A stretch of 64,000 bases of DNA from Rhizoclosmatium globosum (lineage: Eukaryota > Chytridiomycota > Chytridiomycetes > Chytridiales > Chytriomycetaceae). The notes under the pieces were generated by a model, which did not search any database, was not told the DNA's origin, and saw only the letters and a program-made list of their open reading frames with translations. Shown in pieces: positions 11,590 through 21,811 of this stretch (the stretch's first letter is position 1; the number at the start of each line of letters is the position of its first letter). The position numbers were made by a program, and so were the translations under genes. Where the stretch lies: positions 55,746 to 119,745 of the forward strand of contig MCGO01000123.1 in NCBI GenBank assembly GCA_002104985.1. Reading direction: 5' to 3'.

Positions 11590-13382
11590 ATGCAAGTCCG
11601 ACCACTTCCACCTGGTTTCAAGTACCATGCCATGCTTTCCTATTCGCAAGTACTTCATTTATACTTTAGTCGATGCTAATGATGAAGAAATCCAGATGGG
11701 CGCAGAAGGACCTTGTTGTTGAGATCCACGACTTTCTCACCTCGCAAGGCCTTCTTGTCTGGCGAGATGATGAAAAGATGACAGGAAACACTGTCGATCG
11801 AATGGTTGAAGGTATCCAGGACAGCAAGGTGATCCTCATCAACCTGTCATCCACCTATGAGGTACATATTGCTTTAAACCCAGTTAAACCTGTCACTATT
11901 AACAACCATGAAAGACGTCAGTAAACTGCCAAAAAGAACTCAACTTCTCCCTGTCAGAGTATAAGCACATTATCCCCCTTCGCCTTGATCACGGCCCCTT
12001 CCCCCGTTCTCTGATCAAAACTGGAGCAGACCAACTCACCAGCATTGATTTCAGTGACGACTCAACCAAATCAGATTCCCTTTTCGATCTCCTTTCCGAA
12101 ATCCTCAACGCCCCCGACGCTGAAAACATTGACGAAGGAGCTGCACAAGGAAACGCAGAATGCCAAAACCGAATGGGAATCATGTGGAAGAACGGACACG
12201 TTGGACGCAAACCTGATCAACTGACTGCATTCCGATTCTTTATCAAGAGTGCAGAGAATGGTAACCCATACGGTCAAAACAACTTGGGTCTTGCGTATCG
12301 ATTTGGGCTGGGATGTCCACAAGATTTCAGGAAAGCGATTGAATGGTTTACTCGGTCTGCGAATCAAGGGAATCCATTGGGGCTTACGAATCTTGGATTG
12401 ATGCATCGATTTGGATATGGAACGTACCAAGACTATGCGAAAGCGTGGGAGTTTTTCCAGAAAGCTGCAAGTAAAGAGTCTGGAGAGGCGTTTGATAATT
12501 TGGGTGATATGTGTCGCTTTGGGTTGGGTGTCCCTCAATCTACAGCAAATGCGATTGAGTATTACAGTAAGGCCGCCAAGTTTGGAAACTCTAGTGGAAT
12601 GAACCATTTAGGAGAAATGTACGAGGTTAGTGATGAAACAAAATTAGGAACGTTAGATTGGTATTGTCGATCTTAAGCTGGTTACCTGACAGATCTTGAA
12701 GGACTGGTCCAAAGCTGCTTATTACTACGAAAAATCAGCAGTGCAAGAAAACAAAATCGGAGAATTCAACACAGGCAGAGTATACAAACAAGGACTGGGT
12801 GTGGCCCAAAACTACAAAGCTGCTCTCGATATGTTCACGCGATCTGCGAACCAAGGATATGCGAATGCACAAAACTCACTCGCTATCATGTACAAGGATG
12901 GACTTGGCTGCGATCAAAACTACGCGACTGCTTTACACTGGTTTGGTCTGGCTGCCGACACCGATAACCAATTCGCACAGTGCAATCTTGCAGAAATGTT
13001 GGAGAAGGGACTTGGATGTGATCCTTCATTCAATGAAGCTCTTGTTTGGTACACAAAATCTGCAAATCAGGGGTGAGAGATACAAAGTCTTAAGAAAGAA
13101 GCTAAATGTATATATCACAGATACATGTATGCGCAACGACGGCTTGGTACTATTTACGAAAATGGACTTGGAGTCAAGAAAGACTATGTACGCGCTTTTG
13201 CCTGGCACGAGAAAGCTGCCAAACAGGGATCCGCCGATTCTCAATATGCATTAGCCAACTTTTATAGAGATGGTCTAGGTGTGGAGCAAAACAAAGATAT
13301 GGCGAAAGAATTATTTACAAAGGCTGCGGCTGGTGGTGTGGAAGAAGCAACCACAGCTCTTGAAATTCTTGAATTCTTTTAA
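11590..13382 (+). CDS. TIR-domain protein with Sel1 repeats, copy 2
   Basis: Five exons (11590-11645, 11696-11861, 11915-12625, 12693-13072, 13121-13382) give 524 residues. The layout matches copy 1, with the same first two intron positions and an exon 2 of identical length (166 nt). TIR motifs: KYHAMLSYS, LLVWRDDEK, VEGIQDSKVILINLS and VNCQKELNFS with Glu82 as the putative catalytic residue. It has about ten Sel1-like repeats, more than copy 1. The first intron begins GC rather than GT (GCAAGT at 11646); no GT donor there keeps the TIR frame. The 48-bp gap to copy 1 must hold both the terminator of one and the promoter of the other, or the two are co-transcribed. Confidence 0.9.
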
Positions 13383-13700
13383 ATAGATTAAAGCATACTT
13401 CATATATTTGCCATCAATGTTATGATTGGTCAGAATCCCGAATAGTTGATGATGTCCTTCTAGAACAATTGGAATCCGAGACAATGTGGGCGAGCCACTG
13501 AAAAACGTCTTTGAACCACGAGAACAATCAAGACATTTGCCTCTCTCACTCCACTCTTCCAGATCAACTGTTTATATTCGGACTATTGAATCAACTCGAT
13601 ACCAGCCGACATAAGCCCACCAAACAACTAAATCAGCAACAACAAACTTAGAACGTTTAATCGAAAGTACAATCTTCTTTATCAGTCACTTCATCGAAAC
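13383..13700. other. Intergenic, presumed promoter of the K/D-rich gene
   Basis: No reading frame or RNA signature was seen. Only the upstream region of the gene at 13701 is expected here. Confidence 0.4.
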
Positions 13701-15061
13701 ATGGGCAAAGACAAGGACAAGGAGAAGGACCACAAGGAACAAACTCTCACCAAAATCGCTCGTGTCACACTCAACTTTGTCGGCTTCCCGTCCACGAAAT
13801 CATCCTCTGAATCACCATCCAGACGCGTGATTGCTGAAATCCCGACAAACTCCAAATATACATTATTAGACCTTGTTCTATTCGCAAAGCGCGATCAACT
13901 TGCAGACGATGACGGTGTCGACAGCGATCGATGTGTGTTTTACACAGCTGATTTCGCGGCGATACCAAGCTATTCAAGTGTTGGAGTATTGAGGGACGGT
14001 GAAAGTCTTGTTGTTGCGTATAATGGGAATACGGACTCTGGCGGCGGCGATTCTGACGACGACAAAAAGAAAGATAAGAAAAAGGACAAGAAGAAGGATA
14101 AGCATGGAAAAGACAAGGAGAAGGAGAAGGATCATAAGCACGGAAAGGACAAGAAGAAATCAAAGAAAGGAAGCGGAAGTGAAGACGAGGCTAGTGATAG
14201 TGACGAAAGCATAACAATCGTCGTCAAAAAACACCACGACAAACACAGTCGACACGGAAGTAAATCAAAAGGAAGCGACGACGAAAAGGACCACAAAAGG
14301 AGCTCCAGCAAAAAGAAGGGCAGCGACGATGAAAAAGAACATAAACGAAGCTCAAGCAAAAAACGCGGAAGCGATGACGAAAAGGAGCATAAACGCAGTT
14401 CCAGCAAAAAGAAGGGAAGCGACAAGGGCAGCGACGATGAAAGAAAGGACAAGAAAAAGAGCAAGAGTCGACGAGGCAGTGATGAAGAAAGTGGCGATGA
14501 TCGTAAAGAAAAGAAGAGCCATTCGAGGTCTGGGTCATCACGGAGGGACAAGGACGAGAAGAAAAAGAATTATGACTCAGACGCTTCTGATGCGAAACCG
14601 AAGCGTCGAGGAAGCAAAAAGTATTTGGAAAGCAGCGAAGAGTCTCTTGTGGAAAAGAAGGAACGACGTCACTCGAAAAGTCGAAGGGATGATGACGATG
14701 GTAACATTTTGTGTTTATTAATGTGGCAAGGTGAGCCTAACAATCAAGAAAAACAGATTCGCGCTCTCTATCAAAGCATCGCAGTAAAGGAATTGATTCG
14801 GATATGCCATGGGAACTGAATTACTCACGTGAGATCAAATACTTTCTTGGTTCGAGCTTCATTTCATCTGATACTAATAACATTATCGTCGACACAGGAT
14901 CTTCCAGCGCTAAACCTCGAAAATCACTTTCTGGGGGTGACGGATTATATGGTTTGACTCCACGAGCAAAGAGCCCTTCGTTCAGTAAGTGTTGGTCATG
15001 TTCATCACAACCCCATTATTTACTCCTTATTTCAGGCCGAACGCGTGATTACGACTTTTGA
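13701..15061 (+). CDS. Lys/Asp/Ser-rich repeat protein with ordered N-terminal domain
   Basis: Four exons (13701-14700, 14757-14828, 14898-14984, 15036-15061) with introns of 51-69 nt give about 394 residues. Residues 15-110 look ordered (KIARVTLNFVGFP ... TLLDLVLFAKRD ... VGVLRDGESLVVAY), a beta-rich pattern that could be a ubiquitin-like or doublecortin-like fold; I cannot decide. The rest is a highly charged tail (KKKDKKKDK, SGSEDEASDSDES) containing a 16-residue tandem repeat. The final small exons add GLTPRAKSPSFSRTRDYDF. Such tails often bind microtubules or nucleic acid, but no function is shown here. Confidence 0.8.
14271..14414 (+). repeat. 48-bp coding tandem repeat, three units
   Basis: Units at 14271-14318, 14319-14366 and 14367-14414 each encode GSDDEK(D/E)HKRSSSKK(K/R). 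A fourth, degraded unit follows. Copy number is likely to vary between strains. Confidence 0.85.
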
Positions 15062-15294
15062 GTTCTTTCGAGTTTATATTGCGATTGGTTTTATTGGGAG
15101 TGTATGCATGTTCTTTGGTTCAGTATTCCAGTCCCTGTTTTCATCTTGTTTAGTTCATTGTTTCTCCTGTTATTATTTCTCTAAAGCAGTAAAGCACGAT
15201 ATATTATTTGTTCGATGCGGCACTAACGTTTATTTAACTTCATGAAAGAGGATATAGTATTGATAGTTTCAACAAATACAAATCAAAGACTGCA

Positions 15295-15516
15295 TTACTT
15301 TGGAACGCAGGTGTTGGTCTTGGTAGAGCAAATTTGGTTTGGAGCACAGTCCGGGAAGCAAATGGCAATGCACTGGTTGTTTGGACCGCAGAGAAGGTTG
15401 GATGGGCATGGTGGGTGACATCCACCAGGGAAACCACCTTCAAAGCCACCACCTGGGAGCGCGTTGACAAAGGCGACGCTAGTAGCAAGAACGGCGATCA
15501 AGGTTTGGAAGTTCAT
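15295..15516 (-). CDS. Small secreted cysteine-rich protein, copy 1
   Basis: Single exon, 73 residues. Signal peptide MNFQTLIAVLATSVAFVNA, then a Gly/Phe-rich linker (LPGGGFEGGFPGG), then eight cysteines in two similar halves: C-x3-C-x5-C-x5-C and C-x3-C-x5-C-x6-C. The even Cys number and short length suggest a disulfide-stabilised extracellular peptide. I recognise no named family; a defence, adhesion or surface role would be a guess. The gene has its own TATA element 60 nt upstream of the ATG. Confidence 0.85.
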   Translation of the reverse strand: MNFQTLIAVLATSVAFVNALPGGGFEGGFPGGCHPPCPSNLLCGPNNQCIAICFPDCAPNQICSTKTNTCVPK

Positions 15517-15974
15517 CTTGGAGTTTTGTTGAGACTGTTTGTTTGTGAGGAACTTTGTAAACGATCATCGTGACCTTTATAGCCCTGGATTGAAAATCAG
15601 ATTTCGAAATCCAAGCTTGGCACTGATTTGTATGTATTTCGAATGGATGTCTTAATCCAAAATTTTTCAGCGAACAGATTTCGAATGAGGGTTTGCACAA
15701 AAATCGATAATCCATTGAGAACGTAAGCAATTCTATGTGGCCTGTATCTTGTAGTTTCTTTTTGGAAAAACTTGCTCTTTGGTTTAATTCCTAGCTGGTG
15801 AAGGAATTAAGGCACAGTTTCAACATTGTTTTGCTTCTTTACTATAGTTTTAGGGATCAATTGGTTCATGTTCTCTCTAAGCTATTAAAGCACGGCATAT
15901 ACGCAATATTCAATGTGGCACTAACAAGTTTTATTCACTTCATACAAATGGATATATTAAACATAAATTCAAAA
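15517..15974 (-). promoter_or_regulatory. Upstream region of secreted peptide copy 1 and 3' flank of copy 2
   Basis: The part nearest copy 1 holds a TATA element and a block (tggattgaaaatcagatttc) shared with the region upstream of copy 2. The middle (about 15680-15870) is unique sequence with no visible gene. Confidence 0.6.
15575..15582 (-). promoter_or_regulatory. TATA element of secreted peptide copy 1
   Basis: CTATAAAG on the minus strand, 60 nt upstream of the ATG at 15516. The same element sits at the same distance in copy 2. Confidence 0.65.
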
Positions 15975-16208
15975 TCAGCGACCAAGTCCCTTTGGTACGC
16001 ATGTATTGGTCTTGGTAGAGCAGACTTGGTTTGGAGCACAGTCTGGGAAGCAAATGGCGATACACTGGTTGTTTGGACCACAGAGAAGGTTGGAGGGGCA
16101 TGGTGGGTGACATCCACCAGGGAAACCACCTCCAAAGCCACCACCTGGGAGTGCGTTGACAAAAGCGACGCTAGTAGCGAGAACGGCGATCAATGTTTGG
16201 AAGTTCAT
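15975..16208 (-). CDS. Small secreted cysteine-rich protein, copy 2
   Basis: Single exon, 77 residues. It differs from copy 1 by a few conservative changes (GGGFGGG for GGGFEGG, NQVC for NQIC) and by a four-residue C-terminal extension (GLGR) from loss of the earlier stop. All eight cysteines are kept. The reading frame and promoter are both preserved after duplication, so both copies are probably functional. Confidence 0.85.
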   Translation of the reverse strand: MNFQTLIAVLATSVAFVNALPGGGFGGGFPGGCHPPCPSNLLCGPNNQCIAICFPDCAPNQVCSTKTNTCVPKGLGR

Positions 16209-16601
16209 CTTGGAGTTTTGTTGAGACTGTTTGTTTATGAGGAACTTCGTAAATGATCATCGTTCCCTTTATAGCCCTGGATTGAAAATCAGATTTCGAA
16301 ATCCAAACTTGGCTTATGCACGATATTTCGAATGGATTTCCCAAATTTTTCAGCGAAAGGATTTCGAATTAGGGTTTGTATAAAATTGAATAAAGAGAAG
16401 CTTGAGTAATAAACCATAGAATATAAGGCTAAAGATGAGATTGAGAGGCTTACACCAACAGCCACGACTCGGATTGCGTGTTTTTCATTTAAGTTGCTCC
16501 CTCCATATCGTAGTATTTTTTACCTCTACCAATAGTGGTTGAACAGTTTCCATTCAAGGCTTTGGGTCAGCGCTTAATGTTGCCAACTTGGGGATAACAA
16601 A
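16209..16601. other. Divergent intergenic region
   Basis: It contains the promoter of secreted peptide copy 2 (minus) and that of the HELIE-motif gene (plus). No gene was seen. Confidence 0.5.
16267..16274 (-). promoter_or_regulatory. TATA element of secreted peptide copy 2
   Basis: CTATAAAG on the minus strand, 60 nt upstream of the ATG at 16208, within sequence duplicated from copy 1. Confidence 0.65.
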
Positions 16602-17381
16602 ATGATCACCACAATCCACTTCCACTTGATCCTCCTTGTGTCAGCAGTCCTCGCCGCCTCGCCGAAACTCAAATACAGTGGAGGACCAGTGATTGGCAGT
16701 GTCCAAGTAGTGCCCGTCTACTACGGCAACCATCCATATCAATCGCAACTCAATCAGTTCTATTCAGACATTGTGGATTCGCCCTACTGGAGCATACTTC
16801 GGCAATACTCGAAAAAGACTAAACAGATTACGAAAGGATCTCTCGGACAGCCAATCACACATGCGAACCCATCAACAACAACACTATTGAATGCTCGAGT
16901 CTACTTACGAGGCCTTGCGAAAGCCGGAGTGATACATCCATCAGAAGATACCTACTATGCCCTCCATCTCGGCCCTGAAATCGACTTTGAGATCAATGGA
17001 TGTGCGATGCACGGATCAACTCGTCTCCCAAATGGACAGCATCTAGTATTTGGCGTACTGCCTTACAAGACAACTTCAAAATGCGTTGGAAACGACATTC
17101 TTGCCAGCATCGAGCAGAGTGCATCGCATGAACTGATTGAAGCTGTGACAGATGGAGTGGATGGAGAACCAGGGTGGAATCTTCACGAAGTCCAGATTGG
17201 AGACTTGTGTAATACACAGACGGAAATGATACGCGTGAACGATAGAGTTCATACGGTACACAAGGCGTGGTCCAACTGTGATGGAAAGTGTGTTGTAATT
17301 AGTGATTGTGCACTGCGAAAAGAAGGTGTACAGGAGGCTGAAGAGACAGCCGATGTGGAAGAATCAACAGATATTGCATAA
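16602..17381 (+). CDS. Secreted protein with HELIEAVTD motif, putative metallopeptidase-like
   Basis: Single exon, 259 residues. N-terminal signal peptide (HFHLILLVSAVLAAS). The core motif SASHELIEAVTDG at residues 173-185 gives His176, Glu177, Glu180 and Asp184. It is followed by GEPGW and QIGDLCN, a combination found in a family of secreted fungal and bacterial proteins usually annotated as uncharacterised or metallopeptidase-like. Only one HExxE-type motif is visible, so zinc binding is inferred, not shown. The C-terminal acidic tail (EEVTADVEE-like) is low complexity. Confidence 0.75.
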   Translation: MITTIHFHLILLVSAVLAASPKLKYSGGPVIGSVQVVPVYYGNHPYQSQLNQFYSDIVDSPYWSILRQYSKKTKQITKGSLGQPITHANPSTTTLLNARVYLRGLAKAGVIHPSEDTYYALHLGPEIDFEINGCAMHGSTRLPNGQHLVFGVLPYKTTSKCVGNDILASIEQSASHELIEAVTDGVDGEPGWNLHEVQIGDLCNTQTEMIRVNDRVHTVHKAWSNCDGKCVVISDCALRKEGVQEAEETADVEESTDIA

Positions 17382-17476
17382 TATTTGTAGAATAAAGAGA
17401 GAGAAAGAAAGAAAGGGAAAAGCCATCTTTCACATCCCGATTCATCCCGAAAATCATCCCAACAACCAACATCATT

Positions 17477-18680
17477 ATGCTCGCGCGCCGGTTCTACAGC
17501 TCAGGTACGTTTGATTGCTCTGCATCTTAATAGCGCTAACACTGAGCACCCTCCAGTTGCATCCAAGGTATAAACATCCAATTCCACTTGACTTGAGTAC
17601 TTGCTCATTTCAACCCATTTCAATCCAGCCAACAATTGGATTCGTTGGACTCGGCCAAATGGGATTTCCAATGGCTGCCAATCTCATGAAGAAGACTGGC
17701 TCGCCCTTTGTTGTGTTTGATGCCTTTCCTGCCACAGCTTCAAAGTTTGTTGAGAACGCAAAGGATTTGAAGGTTCGCTTTTCCCTCTCGAATACCTTAA
17801 TATTTATGTATTAATTAATTGATATTAGGCTCAGAACCAGTCCGTGTCTGTCGCTGCAACTCCACGGGACCTTGCTGCTCAGTGTGATGTTATTGTCACT
17901 ATGCTTCCAGCTGGTCCTCACGTCAAATCTGTTTATTTGGATGCTGAAACCGGTCTGCTGGCTGGTATCAAGGGCCGTAACAATGTTTTGCTCGTTGATT
18001 CCTCCACCATTGATGTGGCTACAAGCAAACACGTTGCCGAAACTGTTGGAAACGCTGGTGCCGTCATGTTGGATGCTCCTGTATCTGGAGGTATGATGTA
18101 TAATACGGTATAATGCATCCGTACTCATAATGTCGATATAGGTACCCTTGGTGCCGAAGCTGGAACACTCACTTTCATGGTCGGATCCCCTTCAGTCACA
18201 ACCTTCAACACTGTCAAGGACACGATTCTTGTCCACATGGGTAAAAACATTGTTCACTGCGGCACAGTCGGAAACGGACAAGTCGCCAAAATCTGCAACA
18301 ACATGATGCTCGGAATCTCAATGGTCGCCGCCTCAGAGACAATGAACCTCGGTGTCCGTCTCGGAATGGACCCAAAATTACTCGCTGGAATCATCAACAC
18401 TTCGTCTGGACGTTGCTGGTCAACTGACACCTATAACCCATGCCCAGGAGTCTTGCCAAATGTCCCAGCCTCGCGAGACTACACTGGCGGCTTCGGAACT
18501 AGCTTGATGGCCAAGGATTTGAGTCTCGCTGTTTCCGCTGCCCACGAAAGCAAGAGCACTGTTACTCTTGGGGCTGTTGCACACCAGATCTACAACCAAG
18601 TCAGCAGTCAGAAGGAATTCAAGAACAAGGATTTCTCGTCCGTTTACAAGTGGTTGAACGACAACCAGGAGAAGATTTGA
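17477..18680 (+). CDS. 3-hydroxyisobutyrate dehydrogenase, mitochondrial
   Basis: Five exons (17477-17504, 17557-17567, 17629-17772, 17829-18090, 18142-18680) give 327 residues. The short Arg-rich leader MLARRFYSS looks like a mitochondrial presequence. The NAD-binding motif GFVGLGQMGFPMAANL starts the mature domain, followed by the substrate motif DAPVSGG and the catalytic-Lys block GNGQVAKICNN. The enzyme oxidises 3-hydroxyisobutyrate to methylmalonate semialdehyde in valine breakdown. Exon 2 is only 11 nt, unusually small, but needed to keep frame between leader and core. Confidence 0.95.
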
Positions 18681-18784
18681 TCGGATCTTCATTACTCACC
18701 GCAAATAAAAGAACACGTATGGAATATTCATTGAAATACAACAATAACTACAAAAGAGAATGGAAAAAAATCCTATGCTTAATC

Positions 18785-20877
18785 TCACACACAAAGCGCC
18801 TGTATATCATTACCACAATTTCCACCAATTGAACCATCCTTACAAATATACACACATTGTGAATACCCTTGATCCGAACAAGACGCCAACTTTGTCCACA
18901 CCGAGTTCTCACACATCATATACGTATTTCCTTCACCACACGCGTAGAACCCAGCTTGACACGGGGTTCCAGCTTGTACAACTGTATTTGGCCTTGACCC
19001 ACCGTTACCACTACTGCCACTACTAACACCACCACTATTTCCTCCGCCATTCCCAGACGCAGAATTCGAGCAAACATCGACACTCAAATCCTTGAAACAT
19101 GTTTGTCCACCTTGACAATCAGAATCATTCGTACAATAAGTTCCACACGCAGAATTCGCAGAGTTCCAATTGGATCCACATCGAATCGATGGGTTTCCGG
19201 TTGGTGGAGGAGATGGCGCTGGTGATGATTGTACAGACCCACATACATTAGGATTCAAGTCCTTGAAACAAGATTGACCGTTTGGACAGTCTTTATCGAC
19301 AACGCAATATACGCCGCAGGTAGATGAAGCAGCTGCCCAGTTGGATCCACAACGGATGGCAGGGTTACTCGCCGATGGACGTGATGTCAACGTTGGAACA
19401 ACAGTAATAACGATTGGAGAAGGCTTTTGCGGGGATTGACAGACATCCGTACTCAAATCTTTGAAACAGCTCTGACCATTTGGACAATCCGAATCGAGTG
19501 AGCAAAATGTTCCACAAGAAGAATACGCGGAAGACCAGTCAGCTCCACATCGAACAGCCGGATTCCCGCCCGTTGATCCATTAGGACGCGTCAAAGCCGC
19601 AGGTGACGGTTTCACAGGTTGTGTGCATGCATCCACACTCAAGTCCTTAAAACAACTCTGTCCTTGTGGACAATCCGTATCCAACGCACAATAACTACCA
19701 CAAGTAGAATATGCAGACCACCAGTCAGTACCACACCGAACTGCAGGGTTCCCTGCGACGGATCCACCACCAGCCCCCCCGGAATCCTCTTGCTGACTAC
19801 ACGCACTCGGATCCAAATCCCTGAAACACGCTTGCCCGTAATCACAATCCCCGTCATTTGAACACAAAGTTCCACATGTTGAATACGCAGACCCCCAATC
19901 ACTTCCACATCGAACAGAGAAATCCGATTGCCGTCTTTCAAGACCTAAACCGGCGCTTACAGTTGGCGCGGAAACTGCTTCGGTATACGATAAAGCCGGG
20001 TACACAGTTGCAGGCTCGCTAGTACTAGTTGTATATTCAAACGCCTTCGTGTTATACCGCGGCCCGAAAGTTTTTGTCGGAACCAATGGCAGAGGCGCGG
20101 AATACAATTCCGTCACACCAGTTTGACTCGCAACGGGAGCAACCTCAGTGCTAACAGGAACACCTTCGACGGTCGTTGTCACCGCGTCAAAGGTCACGAA
20201 ACTTGTCGCCGCTGAATTCGGACCGACACAAGGAGGAGCAGCGTCAACACTTGCAGTGAAATGAAACGTCACAGACGAGTTGATGAGCTTCTTTTGCTGC
20301 GAATTCCCTGCATCTCGGGTGTACAAGTATCCAGCTCCAGCTCCAGGGCTGAATCCGAGGACAACTGGGTTCGTAAGCCCGGTGTTGGTCAAGACAAATG
20401 TTATGACAGTATTCGCTACTAATGGGGCTATGTTGTCGCAGAATGTGAAGTTGAGGGATGGTTGATTCACTCTGTTTGCGATAACGTTAGGAAACATTAC
20501 GATAATCAAAAGAAACTCAACTGTAGAACTGAGGAAGTGACAACAAACGGAGTCGCAATTCCATTCACGATAGCGTTATTATCCGTTTCGCCAGAGTACA
20601 GTGATAGTGTAGCTGTGGTGGGACGAACACCTATTCCCGCCAAGGACCCAAACACCCCAAACGACATTGTGCATAATGCGCCATTAAGTGGTACTTGAAA
20701 CGGCTCTAACCATGAGCCTCCATTTGGAAGTAACGTGTTTGTCGTATCAGGTTGTGAGTTCAAAACCCCAACGGAATAAGAGCTGCTGCAAGAATTACTC
20801 CTTGAATCAACTTGAGCATATACGAATGGCGATATTAGACTATAGAGTAGCGAGATTGATTTCACGTAAGACCGCAT
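18785..20877 (-). CDS. Secreted protein with five 6-Cys modules
   Basis: Two exons (20877-20522, 20471-18785) joined over a 50-nt intron with a GTTGAG donor and a CTAAC branch site; 680 residues. Signal peptide (SISLLYSLISPFVYAQ), then a beta-rich N-terminal domain of about 230 residues. Five repeats follow with spacing C-x10-C-x3-C-x5-C-x5-C-x8-C, consensus RCGxxWxxAxxxCGxxCxxDxDCPxGQxCFKDL, separated by Pro/Ser linkers. A different Cys-rich C-terminal domain (GFYACGEGNTYMMCENS) ends the protein. Similar modules occur in secreted proteins of zoosporic fungi and stramenopiles, often beside carbohydrate-active domains, so wall or polysaccharide binding is plausible but inferred. Confidence 0.85.
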
Positions 20878-21161
20878 GGAAGTTTTGGGAAGCGAAATTC
20901 AACGCGGGCGGGCGGGATACAGAATTTGAAAGCCCGCCTTTGATTGAACTCGCATCGAGGAAGAGTCATCGCGAAAAATGCTAACCTCTGGTATTAACGT
21001 CTTAACATAGAATTACGCCTGATGAACAGCTGCCTTATACATTCTCATTTATCGTTATCAAGAATTGTAAATACTCGCCCTCAAAGTTCAAACAAACAAG
21101 ACATTTCCTTCAATCAAATTGGGTGAATATCACCAAGGGCCCACAAAGAACTTGCACAAAA

Positions 21162-21707
21162 ATGACCGTCAATGAAAGTATCACCGCCCCTGGATATTCT
21201 CCTGTGACAGTTGACAAGGCTGAGATCATCTACTCTTCCACCGCAGAAACGCAATCATTTGTGATTGAAAACACCTCGAACACCATGGTTTTCTTCAAAG
21301 TACAGACGACAGCAGCGGATTCATATGCAGTTGTGCCAAACATGGCGTTTCTGGTTCCCAAGTAAGTGGGGTAGGGGGAGTGGGACTCAGTGGAGGAAAC
21401 GAGTCGGAGCTTAACTTAACCCTTTTTGAATTGCAGACAATCTCAAAATGTGCATGTCACAAGAGCGAAACAAAGCGGGCAGCCATCGTCACTTCGTGTG
21501 GGAACGATCATTGTCTCGGATGGGTCGGCGGCTGATATGGACAGTGTCTTGATCCAATGGGCGGAGGCGAAGGCTGCTTTGAAGGCCCGTGATGGGAAGG
21601 ATGGTGAAGACAGTGTTGATATTAAAACTTCTGCGCCAATGATGTATATTCATAGGATTAATGTGGGTGAGAACAAATCTTTCAATTGGTTTGGAAAGAA
21701 AGGATGA
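21162..21707 (+). CDS. MSP-domain protein (VAP-like, no membrane anchor)
   Basis: Two exons (21162-21361, 21437-21707) around a 75-nt intron give 156 residues. The beta-sandwich pattern of the major sperm protein domain is visible: SFVIENTSNTMVFFKVQTTA, YAVVPNMAFLVPK. VAP proteins use this domain to recruit FFAT-motif partners to the ER, but here no coiled coil or C-terminal transmembrane helix follows. It is therefore a stand-alone MSP protein, probably cytosolic. The ATG at 21162 is the only one ahead of the domain. Confidence 0.8.
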
Positions 21708-21811
21708 TGGAATTTCTAGTTCACTGATGAAAGTTAATTTGAAATAGTAAAGCTCTACTCGTGCATAGTTTTTATTGAACACCATATTCTTTTTCTGCGA
21801 GGATATGAAAT

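Larger units (their letters stand above)
15184..16380. repeat. Direct duplication carrying the two 8-Cys secreted peptide genes
   Basis: About 490 bp at 15184-15670 resembles about 500 bp at 15877-16380. The similarity covers the 3' flank (taaagcacg ... cactaac), the whole coding region and about 150 bp upstream including the TATA element. About 200 bp of unrelated sequence lies between the copies. Coding identity is very high, while the flanks have diverged moderately. Confidence 0.85.

Noticed and set aside
13701..14050. N-terminus of the K/D-rich protein as a Crinkler header
   Set aside because: It lacks the LxLFLAK-like and HVLVxxP motifs that the gene at 22819 has.
14132..14551. Minus-strand open frame of Leu/Ser/Phe repeats under the K/D-rich gene
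   Set aside because: It is the complement of the AAG/GAC-rich repeats and carries no independent signal.
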